Below are positions 7,811-16,227 of a DNA stretch of 49,316 nt, in pieces (position 1 is the stretch's first letter; each line of letters starts with the position of its first letter). Both the position numbers and the translations under genes were made by a program. Source of the stretch: Clostridiales bacterium (GTDB lineage Bacteria > Bacillota > Clostridia > Christensenellales > Pumilibacteraceae); NCBI GenBank assembly GCA_003533505.1, contig DQGD01000003.1:140314-189629 (forward strand). Direction: 5' to 3'. The notes beneath the pieces are model-generated. The model did no database searches. It worked only from the letters and a program-made list of their open reading frames with translations, and was not told the DNA's origin.

Positions 7811-9946
7811 TCACGCTTTGCGGAAGCGGTACGTTACGGTACCGAAGTCGCCGAAGGGGAAATAGGCGACGAGCCCGGCGCGCATAAGGGTTGCGCCCTT
7901 TCTGACGATTTTTTGCGGCAAAACCTCGTAGTCGGCGTTCTCGTCCAGACCCTCGGGGTAAAGGATTACGCTCTCGCCATTAGCCACGGACAGCGGCCGC
8001 ATGGCGGTGAGCACGGCTTCCGACTTGTCTTTGGCGACAAGCATTTCGGCGAAAAGGTTTTCTTCCACGGGGTTATGCAGTCGATAGAGGTCGCCGCCCA
8101 GCACCAGCCCTTCCATCGCCTTATACTCGTCCACCTGCGACTTGATTTCGGCTTTTTCGGCGGCGGTAAGGTTATTCGGGTTCAGCTCGTAGCCTGTAGC
8201 GCCGAGGTGCGCAATCGCGGCGCGTGAAGCGAACGGCGTGTTTCTGCCCGTCTGGTGATTGGGGCACACCGAAACATGGCACGACATCGCGGACAGCGGA
8301 TAGCACAGCGAAGTGCCGTACTGAATGGCGGTGCGAGCGTAGCCGTCGCTGTTATCGCTCGTCCAGATTTGCGGAAACCACCGCAGAATCGCCGCGTCGA
8401 AACGGCAGCCGCCGCTCGCGCAGCCCTCGAAAATCACGTTCGGGAACGCGCCGATTATGCGCTCGAACACTTCGTAAAGCCCCAGCACATAGTCGTGATG
8501 CCAGCGGATTTCGCTGAGCGCGCGATTCATATCCCACTTGACGTAGTCGATTGCGTTTTCTCTCAGCACACGCGACACCGCTTCTACCACGAAGTCGCGA
8601 ACCTCGGGTCTTGACAAATCGAGCACATATTGGTCGCGCCCGGGACAGGGCTCTACGCCCTCGGCGCGTATTATCCAATCGGGGTGAGCGCGGTACAAGT
8701 CGCTGTCGGCGTTGACCATTTCGGGCTCGAACCACAAGCCGAATTTAAGCCCTTTCGAGTGCGCGTAATCGATGACGGTTTTCAGTCCGCCGCGCAGTTT
8801 TTTCTCGTTGACAACCCAATCGCCGAGCCCCGCGCGGTCGTGATTTCTCGCGCCGAACCAGCCGTCGTCGAGCACGAACGTGTCAATCCCCGTGCCCTCC
8901 ACGCTGTCGATAATCGCCTTGAGCTTGTCGTTGTCAAAGTCGAAGTACGTCGCTTCCCAATTGTTGATGACGACGGGACGGGGCTTTTTCGCCCACAAAG
9001 GGTTTATAATGTAATCGCGGTAAAGGTCGTGGAACGCGCGGCTCATCTTGCCGAAGCCCTCGTCCGAATAGACCATGACCGCTTCGGGCGTGACAAACGT
9101 TTCGCCGGGCGCGAGCGTCTTGTCCATGCCGTAATCGTTAAGTCCGCCGATAACGCGCAGATATTCGCACTGCCCCACTTCCGCCCTGAACGCGAAGTCG
9201 CCGCTGTAGATTAGATTGAAGCCGTACACTTCGCCCTGCGTTTCGGTGGCGGCATAGTCCGCAATCGCCAGAAACGGATTCATCTGCGAGGACGAAACGC
9301 CGCGCTTACTCCCCGCTATAAACGTGCCGTGACCGAGCCTCGTCCGCTCGGTTTGCCGCTCGCGCATGTGCGCGCCGGGCAGCGTTACGGCGTCATAGCG
9401 TTTCCCCGGGAAATCGACGGCAAACGAGTACGCGCGGCAAAGCTTCATCGGCTCGCCGCTCGCGTTCTCAATTTCGGCGTGCCGCAGCACCGCCGGCAAA
9501 TCCTCGAACACCGTGTAATAAAGCCCGATTACCGCGCCGTGCGCCATATCTTTAAGCCTGACTTCCAGCGTTTCGCCGCCTCTGACCGACGGCAAGCCCT
9601 TAAGCTCGGGCTTTACGTCGTAAAGCTTGTGCCCGTCGTAGACGAAATCGCCGACTACGCCGTTCGGAAACGTGAAATCGACCATGCTTTCGCGGAAGTC
9701 GCTCCTGCCGAAAATCGGGCATTCGTTTCTGTACTCGTCCATACTCTGACGGCGGTCGGAACCGGGCAGGCAGCAGCCGTGACCGCGGTCGGGCAGCGCG
9801 ACGGAAAACCCGACGTCCTCGCGAGGAATACGCCTGCCGTAGTAAAGGTGCTGCAAAAATCCATGCTCGTTTATGCGGAAAACGTAGCTTAAATCGCGGC
9901 TTTCGAGATAAAACGCCTTGCTTCTCTCGTCGAAATAAATTGCCAT
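7811..9946 (-). CDS. Alpha-galactosidase, glycoside hydrolase family 36
   Basis: A 711-aa cytoplasmic enzyme (no signal peptide) predicted to remove alpha-1,6-galactose from melibiose and raffinose-type oligosaccharides. It shows the GH36 plan: an N-terminal beta-supersandwich, then the barrel with NNWEATYFDF near 328, LDDGWFG near 359 and WFEPEMVN near 405. KWDMNR at 470-475 contains the nucleophile Asp472, and SDNSD at 530-534 contains the acid/base Asp. Length matches the family. The start is ATG 9946, with GGAGAGAAG upstream; a longer in-frame extension runs into a low-complexity repeat and the ABC gene. It follows the ABC gene by 75 bp and may be co-transcribed. No sugar transporter stands beside it. 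Confidence 0.93.
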   Translation of the reverse strand: MAIYFDERSKAFYLESRDLSYVFRINEHGFLQHLYYGRRIPREDVGFSVALPDRGHGCCLPGSDRRQSMDEYRNECPIFGRSDFRESMVDFTFPNGVVGDFVYDGHKLYDVKPELKGLPSVRGGETLEVRLKDMAHGAVIGLYYTVFEDLPAVLRHAEIENASGEPMKLCRAYSFAVDFPGKRYDAVTLPGAHMRERQTERTRLGHGTFIAGSKRGVSSSQMNPFLAIADYAATETQGEVYGFNLIYSGDFAFRAEVGQCEYLRVIGGLNDYGMDKTLAPGETFVTPEAVMVYSDEGFGKMSRAFHDLYRDYIINPLWAKKPRPVVINNWEATYFDFDNDKLKAIIDSVEGTGIDTFVLDDGWFGARNHDRAGLGDWVVNEKKLRGGLKTVIDYAHSKGLKFGLWFEPEMVNADSDLYRAHPDWIIRAEGVEPCPGRDQYVLDLSRPEVRDFVVEAVSRVLRENAIDYVKWDMNRALSEIRWHHDYVLGLYEVFERIIGAFPNVIFEGCASGGCRFDAAILRWFPQIWTSDNSDGYARTAIQYGTSLCYPLSAMSCHVSVCPNHQTGRNTPFASRAAIAHLGATGYELNPNNLTAAEKAEIKSQVDEYKAMEGLVLGGDLYRLHNPVEENLFAEMLVAKDKSEAVLTAMRPLSVANGESVILYPEGLDENADYEVLPQKIVRKGATLMRAGLVAYFPFGDFGTVTYRFRKA

Positions 9947-9971
9947 ACTTATCTTCTCTCCGTATTTTTGT

Positions 9972-10013
9972 TTATTGTTGTTGTAATCTTCGTTATTGTT
10001 ATTGTAATCTTCG
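9972..10013. repeat. Two 21-bp tandem copies, AT-rich
   Basis: TTATTGTTGTTGTAATCTTCG is repeated once with one change. It fills most of the spacer between the ABC gene and the alpha-galactosidase gene, so the leftward mRNA there is very A-rich and probably unstructured, which could favour translation of the downstream gene. Confidence 0.8.
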
Positions 10014-10020
10014 CCGCTAT

Positions 10021-12849
10021 TTACTCCGAGCGGAGGGCGACGACGGGGTCCTTGCGCGCGGCGGAAACTGCCGGGAATACGCCGGAAATCAGCGTGAGTG
10101 CTACCGATACTCCCACCATCATGACGGCGTAGTACCACGGCAGCACGGCAATCGTCGCGACGGGCGTGAGCCCTGCCACCACCACGTTGATTATCAGCGA
10201 GCACAGATAGGTCACGGCGATACCGATAAGACCGGAAGCAAGTCCGATAATCGAGGTTTCGGCGATAAACAGACGGCTGACGTCGCGCTTTCTGCCGCCC
10301 AGCGAGCGGATAACGCCTATCTCCTTTATTCTCTCCACCACCGAAACGTAGGTGATGATTGCAATCATGACCGACGACACGACAAGCGACAGCGCGGTGA
10401 ATCCGATGAGCGCAATCGTGATAATGTTGATAAACTCGCTGAGCATGTTTATAATCACCGATAGCGAATCGGTGTAGGTTATCTGCTGACGTTCGGCGTA
10501 AGTCACGGTGCGGTTTGTACTGCCGCCGACGTAAATGTCACCCTCGTCGTTCCATTTATCGAGGTAGCTGAGTACGTTCTGCTTGTGCTCGAAGTCGACG
10601 GGGTACACCGAAATCCCTGCCGCGACGTTCCTGCCGCCCATGTTGTTGAGCGAGAACGACAGCGAGCCCGTCTGCGCCGAGAATATCGTCGTTTCGCCGA
10701 TAAACCCGGGCGTGTTTTCGTACTTTGAGTTGTTATAGTTGTAAGAATAGAAGTAATAAATGCCGTAAGGCGACGGAATAGATTTTTTATCGTCGGTAGG
10801 GTCTTTTATATAGTCCACGCCCGAATTAAGCTTGTTGTCGTAGACGCTCCAGCCCTCGCGGTTCTTTGCCGATTCCTCGCGGACGAGCTTTGCAATTTCA
10901 GAATCGGTGTTGCGCTCGATAATGTACTTCGTCAGTGCCTCGGTGTAGTAAAAGCCGTTCTCCATGCAGCCGTAGCTCGTGCCCTCTTTGGGCGCGATTA
11001 TGCCCACGACTTTGAGGTCTATGCCCTTGGTTTTCTCGTCCTTATTCCACTCGTCGGGCTTGGAAACGTGCGAATAATAGAAGCAGGGCTTGCCGTTTGC
11101 GTTGTCGTATACGCGCGTGTACACCGCGTCGTTGGGGTAATAGGTGAAAACCTTGTCCTTCATGAGGTCGTCGTAGGTAAAGCGCGGACGGGCGAGGTCG
11201 TCCGACTCGTAGGCTTCCATGTTCCTGACGTTCTCCTTGCCGAACGCGCGGACGGACGAGTCGTACACGACGTGCAGGAATTCGTCCTGCGTGTAGTAGC
11301 CGAGCTGGGCGAGCAACACGTCGGACAGCGCGGACTGCCCGTCGAGCACCACCATGATTTCGTCCTTTTCGGTGGCGATTTTGCCTGCCAGAACGTCGTA
11401 CTGCTGCTCGATGTAGTCTTTACCTGCAGGCACCTGACGGAAGTCGTCGACGAGCGCCGAAACGTAGGACGAGTACTTGTCGAACACCGTTTTGCTAAGC
11501 ACGGAAATGTACATGTTCCTGATTGCCGCGACGGACATGTTCTGCTTGCTGTCGCGGTTGTCTTTTTCGGTGTAAAAGTCGGTGTAGATATTGCCGCCGA
11601 TGTCGAGGTCGTAGTTAAGGTACACCGCCGCCGCGTCCTCTTCGGGAATGGCGGAAACGTAGTCGATATATTCCTGCGTGATGTCGTTCTTGACAATCAG
11701 CTTGTCGGCGGTTTTCGAGTAGCCCACCAGCGTGTCCACCATCGAATTGACGTTGACGTAGCCGTTTTCGCGCACGAAATCCTTTTTCTGCTCGGGCGTC
11801 ATCGTGCTCATCAGCGCGCTCATGTCGTAGGCGCTCTCGGAAATGGTAATCGGGTTGCCCGACAGCATGTCGTTCTGCATGTCCGTTATGTACGTTTGCA
11901 GTCCGTAGGAAAGCGCGAGCACCAGCGAAACGCCTATTATGCCGATTGCGCCGGCAATGCTCGTGAGTATCGTTCTCGCCTTTTTGGTGAGCAGGTTCTG
12001 CGCGCTAAGCCTGAACGAGGTGAAAAGCGACATTTTCGCCTTTTCCGCGCGCTTTTTGGGCTTGCGGACGGGTTTAATCTCGTCGGTTGCGGCGGTTGTT
12101 TCCTTCGCTTCGTCCGTCTCCGTCGCAGCCGCGGAATAGTCCACGCGCGGCTCGCTCGCTTCCTCTTCTTTGGTGTACGGGTTACTGTCGCCCACCACTT
12201 CGCCGTCGAGTAATTTTATAATACGCGTCGAGTACCTTTCGGCGAGCTCGGGGTTGTGCGTGACCATGATGACCAGCTTTTCGTCGGCTATCTCGCGGAT
12301 AAGATCCATAATCTGAACGCTGGTGGCGGTATCGAGCGCGCCCGTCGGCTCGTCGGCGAGCAGGATTTCGGGTTCGTTGACCAGCGCTCTCGCAATCGCC
12401 ACGCGTTGGCACTGTCCGCCCGAAAGCTGATTGGGGCGCTTGTAGTACTGCCCCGACAGCCCCACGCGGTCGAGAGCCTTTTTCGCGCGTTCGACGCGCT
12501 CGGCTTTGCCTACGCCCGCGATTGTCAGCGCGAGCTCGACGTTGCCCAGCACCGTCTGGTGAGGTATCAGGTTGTAGCTCTGGAAAATAAAGCCTATGCG
12601 GTGGTTGCGGTATACGTCCCAATCGCCGTCGCAGAACTTGCGGGTGCTGACGCCGTTTATGCTCACGTCGCCCGAAGTGTACTTGTCGAGTCCGCCGATG
12701 ATGTTGAGCATCGTGGTCTTGCCGCATCCGCTGGGACCGAGTATCGACACGAACTCGTTTTTGCGGAAATACAGCGACACGCTCTTGAGCGCGTGTACTA
12801 CCGTGTCCGCTACTTTGTAATCTTTCGTAACAGTGGTTAGTCCTAGCAT
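10021..12849 (-). CDS. ABC transporter, fused ATPase and FtsX-like permease (MacB-like)
   Basis: A 942-aa relative of the 4321-7548 gene. Walker A GPSGCGKTT is at residues 38-46, LSGGQ at 142-146, then ILLADEPTGALD. A charged linker (about 225-270, rich in E, T and K) leads to the first membrane helix, in the sequence IAGAIGIIGVSLVLALSYG. A large extracellular domain follows, then three C-terminal helices with VVERIKEIGVIRSLGGRKRD, the FtsX hallmark. The start at 12849 follows AAGGAGAA. The gene lies 35 bp downstream of recF. The substrate is unknown; lantibiotic or peptide efflux, or lipoprotein work, are possible by family. Confidence 0.88.
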   Translation of the reverse strand: MLGLTTVTKDYKVADTVVHALKSVSLYFRKNEFVSILGPSGCGKTTMLNIIGGLDKYTSGDVSINGVSTRKFCDGDWDVYRNHRIGFIFQSYNLIPHQTVLGNVELALTIAGVGKAERVERAKKALDRVGLSGQYYKRPNQLSGGQCQRVAIARALVNEPEILLADEPTGALDTATSVQIMDLIREIADEKLVIMVTHNPELAERYSTRIIKLLDGEVVGDSNPYTKEEEASEPRVDYSAAATETDEAKETTAATDEIKPVRKPKKRAEKAKMSLFTSFRLSAQNLLTKKARTILTSIAGAIGIIGVSLVLALSYGLQTYITDMQNDMLSGNPITISESAYDMSALMSTMTPEQKKDFVRENGYVNVNSMVDTLVGYSKTADKLIVKNDITQEYIDYVSAIPEEDAAAVYLNYDLDIGGNIYTDFYTEKDNRDSKQNMSVAAIRNMYISVLSKTVFDKYSSYVSALVDDFRQVPAGKDYIEQQYDVLAGKIATEKDEIMVVLDGQSALSDVLLAQLGYYTQDEFLHVVYDSSVRAFGKENVRNMEAYESDDLARPRFTYDDLMKDKVFTYYPNDAVYTRVYDNANGKPCFYYSHVSKPDEWNKDEKTKGIDLKVVGIIAPKEGTSYGCMENGFYYTEALTKYIIERNTDSEIAKLVREESAKNREGWSVYDNKLNSGVDYIKDPTDDKKSIPSPYGIYYFYSYNYNNSKYENTPGFIGETTIFSAQTGSLSFSLNNMGGRNVAAGISVYPVDFEHKQNVLSYLDKWNDEGDIYVGGSTNRTVTYAERQQITYTDSLSVIINMLSEFINIITIALIGFTALSLVVSSVMIAIITYVSVVERIKEIGVIRSLGGRKRDVSRLFIAETSIIGLASGLIGIAVTYLCSLIINVVVAGLTPVATIAVLPWYYAVMMVGVSVALTLISGVFPAVSAARKDPVVALRSE

Positions 12850-12884
12850 TTATTTCTCCTTTTTGAAATCGAATACTTGTTTAA

Positions 12885-13976
12885 CTAGCTCTCGCGCGTG
12901 ACCGTGCCGTTCTCCACGCGGTAAAACGCCGCCTCCTCAAACGCTTCTCTGAGTCCCTTTTGCGCGTTGGTGCAGGTGATTATCGTCTGATGTCCCAAAA
13001 GCCGCTCGATTAGCTTATTCCGGCGCGTTTCGTCCAGCTCGCTGAACACGTCGTCGAGAAGCAGCACCGGGTACTCGCCCGTTTCCTCGTAAAACAGGTC
13101 GAGCTGAGCGAGCTTGAGGCTGAGCGCAGCCGTCCTTTGCTGCCCCTGCGAGCCGAACCTGCGAATGTCGAGGTCGCCGGCAAGCACCGCCATGTCGTCG
13201 GTCTGCGCGCCGACGTGCGTAAAGCCCTGAATAACGTCCCTCTCGCGCGTGCGCTTTAATTCCGCAAGAAAATTCTCGCGGATTTCCTGCTCGTTTTCGC
13301 CCTCAATGCTCTCATAGCGCAGCGTAAGCCGCTCGCGCCCGGCGGTCAGGTACTCGTGATTTTTGTCCGCGAGCCCGTTCAGCCGCGCGATAAAGCCCTT
13401 GCGCGTCTTTATGATTTTCGCGCCGACGTCTGCAAGCTGCAAATCCCACACGTCCTGCGTATCCGCGCCGCCGCCGGCTTTAAGAAGCCGATTGCGCTGC
13501 GAAAGTATGCGGTTATAGCGCATGAGAAGATAGAAATATGTGCGCGAAATCTGGCTGATCGCGATGTCTATAAACCGCCGCCGCTCGCCCGGGGCTTCCT
13601 TGATTATCGCTATCTCGTCGGGCGAAAACAGCACGACCATAATCACGCCCATCAGCTCGCCCAGCTTCTTTACGGGCACGCCGTTGATTGCCACGCGCTT
13701 GTTCTCGCGCTTGTCGAGCACGATTTCCACGCGCGACTTGCCGTACCTGCCTGCGGCGTCGGCGCGGATTCTAGCCATGTCGTCGCCCCAACGTATAAGC
13801 TCTTTGTCGCGCGGCGTGCGCATGCTCCGCCCCACGCCCGTGAAGTACAACGCTTCGAGCAGATTGGTCTTGCCCTGCGCGTTCTCGCCCGTAAACACGT
13901 TTAGCCCGGGCGAAAGCTCCAGCCCGAGCGAACCGTAGTTACGGTAGTTATTCAGCGTTACGCGAGTGATGTACAT
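12885..13976 (-). CDS. recF: DNA replication and repair protein RecF
   Basis: A 363-aa SMC-like ATPase that helps load RecA at single-stranded gaps with RecO and RecR. Walker A GENAQGKT is at residues 30-37; the signature region RRFGSQGQQRTAALSLKLAQ and Walker B PVLLLDDVFSELDE lie in the last third. The N-terminus MYITRVTLNNYRNY is the family standard, so the start is secure. Even so, no ribosome site precedes it and a -10 box ends only 8 nt upstream, suggesting a leaderless mRNA. In most bacteria recF follows dnaA and dnaN; here it sits between smpB and an ABC gene. Confidence 0.95.
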   Translation of the reverse strand: MYITRVTLNNYRNYGSLGLELSPGLNVFTGENAQGKTNLLEALYFTGVGRSMRTPRDKELIRWGDDMARIRADAAGRYGKSRVEIVLDKRENKRVAINGVPVKKLGELMGVIMVVLFSPDEIAIIKEAPGERRRFIDIAISQISRTYFYLLMRYNRILSQRNRLLKAGGGADTQDVWDLQLADVGAKIIKTRKGFIARLNGLADKNHEYLTAGRERLTLRYESIEGENEQEIRENFLAELKRTRERDVIQGFTHVGAQTDDMAVLAGDLDIRRFGSQGQQRTAALSLKLAQLDLFYEETGEYPVLLLDDVFSELDETRRNKLIERLLGHQTIITCTNAQKGLREAFEEAAFYRVENGTVTRES

Positions 13977-13984
13977 ACACGGTT

Positions 13985-14013
13985 ATTTTACCACAGACCT
14001 TGCGGAAAATCAA
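13985..14013 (-). promoter_or_regulatory. recF promoter giving a leaderless mRNA
   Basis: Minus strand TTGATT (14013-14008), 17-nt spacer, TAAAAT (13990-13985). The predicted start, about 13978, is 2 nt before the recF ATG, which has no Shine-Dalgarno sequence. Confidence 0.6.
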
Positions 14014-14072
14014 CGAATTTCGCGCAGAATGCGCCCTTACGTCTCCAAAACCGCCGATAAAAAGCCGATAAA

Positions 14073-14097
14073 ATAAAATCCCTCCGCACGGGGAGGA
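14073..14097 (-). terminator. Weak terminator after smpB
   Basis: On the minus strand CCTCC and GGAGG form a 5-bp stem followed by GATTTTATTTT. This fits separate transcription of recF from its own promoter. Confidence 0.4.
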
Positions 14098-14106
14098 ACT
14101 TTATCG

Positions 14107-14565
14107 TCACTTTATGTTGTATTCCTTGATGTCGCGCTGAGCCTGACGGTCGAGGTCGCGCTCGCGGATTACGTTCTTTTTGTCGTAGTTGTGCTTGCCT
14201 TTGCACAACCCCAGCTCGATTTTCAGGTACCGCCCCTTGAAGTACGCCCGAAGCGGCACCAGCGTGTAGCCCTTTTCGCGAACCTTGCCGATAAGCCGCG
14301 AAATTTCGCGCTTGTGCAGCAAAAGCTGCCTGTCGCGAAGGGGGTCGAGATTGAACACAGAACCCTTTTCGTAGGGCGCGATGCGGCAATTTTTCAACGT
14401 TATGCCGCCTTTTTCGATAAAGCAAAAGCTGTCGGCGACGTTGATGTGACCCATTTTGGCGGACTTGACCTCCGCGCCCGACAACGAAATTCCGGCTTCC
14501 GCGGTTTCTTCTATAAAATAATCGAACCTCGCCTTTTTGTTTACGGCGACCTCTTTGATACCCAT
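14107..14565 (-). CDS. smpB: SsrA-binding protein SmpB
   Basis: A 152-aa partner of tmRNA in rescue of stalled ribosomes. Family features are VNKKARFDYFIEETAEAGI at the start, LSGAEVKSAK, and the basic C-terminal tail with KHNYDKKNVIRERDLDRQAQRDIKEYN. Length is typical. It begins 21 bp after mnmE and is probably in the same transcript. No tmRNA gene is visible in this window. Confidence 0.96.
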   Translation of the reverse strand: MGIKEVAVNKKARFDYFIEETAEAGISLSGAEVKSAKMGHINVADSFCFIEKGGITLKNCRIAPYEKGSVFNLDPLRDRQLLLHKREISRLIGKVREKGYTLVPLRAYFKGRYLKIELGLCKGKHNYDKKNVIRERDLDRQAQRDIKEYNIK

Positions 14566-14586
14566 TGTTCTATCTCCGTGCGCGTG

Positions 14587-15921
14587 TTACTTGCCCACGC
14601 AAAACTTCTTGAAAATTTCCTCGGCGAGCGCGTCGCTGCCCGTCACGCCCGTCACGCGCCCGAGCGCCGCATAGGCTTCGTATAAATCCGCCGAAATAAG
14701 CTCGGGCGGAACCGCGCCCAGAGCCTCCGCCGCGCGGTCAATCGCCGCTTTCGCCTCCGTCACGCAACCGAGCTGACGAGTGTTGTTTATTGCCGCGCCG
14801 CCCGTCGCCGTCACTTCGCAAGCCGCGAAAATCCTGTCCTTGAGCTCCGTTATTCCCTCGCCCGTAACCGCGCTGACGGCAACCGCGCCCGGGATTATCG
14901 ACGGGGCAATATCGACTTTGTTTTCGGCGACAATCACCCGTCTGCCGTTTACCGCAAGGCTTTTTTCAAGCTCGAAAACCCCTAAGTCGCGCTCGCCCGC
15001 GACCGCAACCACAACCGCGACGTCGCACTCGTTCGCGGCGGCTTTCGCGCGCTCGACGCCCTGCCTTTCGGGCAGCGACTCCGTTTCTCTCAAGCCTGCC
15101 GTGTCGGTGAGCACGAACTTCATTCCCTTGTAGACGTAATTCTCGGTCAGCGTGTCGCGCGTCGTGCCCTTTTCGGCGGTGACTATCGCGCGGTCGTAGC
15201 CGAGAAGCGCGTTCATCAGGCTGGACTTGCCGGCGTTGGGCTTGCCGACGAGCGCCACTCGCACGCCGTCGCGCACTATTCTGCCCGTCGAAAACGACGA
15301 TATAAGCGCGTTTATTTCTGCTCGGATAGCCTCTATATCGCCCGAAAGCTGCTCCGCGGTCTGCTCCTCTACGTCCTCCTCGGGGTAATCGATAGCCGCC
15401 TCCGTCTTGGCGCGCGCCGCAATCACAGCCGATTGAAGCCGCTCGATTCTGCGGCGAAGCTCGCCGGTGAGCTGCGAATAAGCTCCGCGAATTTCGGCTT
15501 CGGTTTCGGCGTTAATCACGTCGTAAATTCCCTCCGCGCCCGTGAGGTCTATCTTGCCGTTTGCGAACGCGCGCGCCGTAAAATCGCCGCCCTCCGCGCC
15601 CGTAAAGCCTTGCTCCAGAATAAAATAATCGACTACGCCGCGAAGAAGCGCCGGGCTGCCGTGGCAAAAAAGCTCCACGCAGTCCTCGCCCGTGTACGAG
15701 CGCGGCGCCTTGTAGTACACCGCCACGATGTCGTCTGTGACGTTGCCGGCGCGCAGCTCGCCGTGATAAACGCGGTTGGGCTCGGGCGTTTTCTTCCGAA
15801 AAGGCGCAAAAGCCGCCGTAACGCCGCGAAGCGCGTCCGCACCGCTTATTCTCACGATGCCGATAGCCGACGGCGCGGCTGCGGTCGCTATCGCTATTAT
15901 CGTTTTGTCCTTGCTCGTCAT
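14587..15921 (-). CDS. mnmE: tRNA modification GTPase MnmE
   Basis: A 444-aa GTPase that, with MnmG, makes cmnm5U34 at the wobble position of several tRNAs. Family marks are the N-terminal SAIGIVRISG, the P-loop GKPNAGKSS in the middle G domain, DTAGLRETE for G3, ENKVDI for G4, and the C-terminal CxGK box (CVGK). The promoter's -10 box ends 9 nt before the ATG and there is no ribosome site, so it seems to be read from a leaderless mRNA. Its usual partner mnmG is not in the window. Confidence 0.96.
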   Translation of the reverse strand: MTSKDKTIIAIATAAAPSAIGIVRISGADALRGVTAAFAPFRKKTPEPNRVYHGELRAGNVTDDIVAVYYKAPRSYTGEDCVELFCHGSPALLRGVVDYFILEQGFTGAEGGDFTARAFANGKIDLTGAEGIYDVINAETEAEIRGAYSQLTGELRRRIERLQSAVIAARAKTEAAIDYPEEDVEEQTAEQLSGDIEAIRAEINALISSFSTGRIVRDGVRVALVGKPNAGKSSLMNALLGYDRAIVTAEKGTTRDTLTENYVYKGMKFVLTDTAGLRETESLPERQGVERAKAAANECDVAVVVAVAGERDLGVFELEKSLAVNGRRVIVAENKVDIAPSIIPGAVAVSAVTGEGITELKDRIFAACEVTATGGAAINNTRQLGCVTEAKAAIDRAAEALGAVPPELISADLYEAYAALGRVTGVTGSDALAEEIFKKFCVGK

Positions 15922-15930
15922 AACGCTCGT

Positions 15931-15959
15931 ATTGTAGCATTTATAGCGGCGTTTGTCAA
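15931..15959 (-). promoter_or_regulatory. mnmE promoter giving a leaderless mRNA
   Basis: Minus strand TTGACA (15959-15954), 17-nt spacer, TACAAT (15936-15931). The predicted start near 15924 is 3 nt before the ATG at 15921. Confidence 0.75.
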
Positions 15960-16103
15960 TCGCGGACGGGGATGTGAAGCCGCTACTCCGCCGACTTCGC
16001 CCGAAAAAGTCCGCGTTTTATGCCGAAAAACCGAAAACCGTCGCAAAACGACAAAACGCCGCGCAAAAACTCATACAAAAAATATAACGCTATGCAAAAA
16101 AAA

Positions 16104-16170
16104 CTCACGCAGAACGGCAAAATTTGCGCAAAAAACTCACACAGAACGGCAAAATTTGCACAAAAAAACT
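16104..16170. repeat. Tandem 32-bp A-rich repeat
   Basis: CTCACGCAGAACGGCAAAAT and the bases after it recur at 16136 with three changes, and a truncated third copy follows. It lies in the 260-bp spacer between the end of the MFS gene and the mnmE promoter. I see no gene there. Confidence 0.8.
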
Positions 16171-16227
16171 CCGCGGCGAAAAGACGGCGCGAAGCTTTTG
16201 CGCGTTTTATTATATTATGTTATTTTA

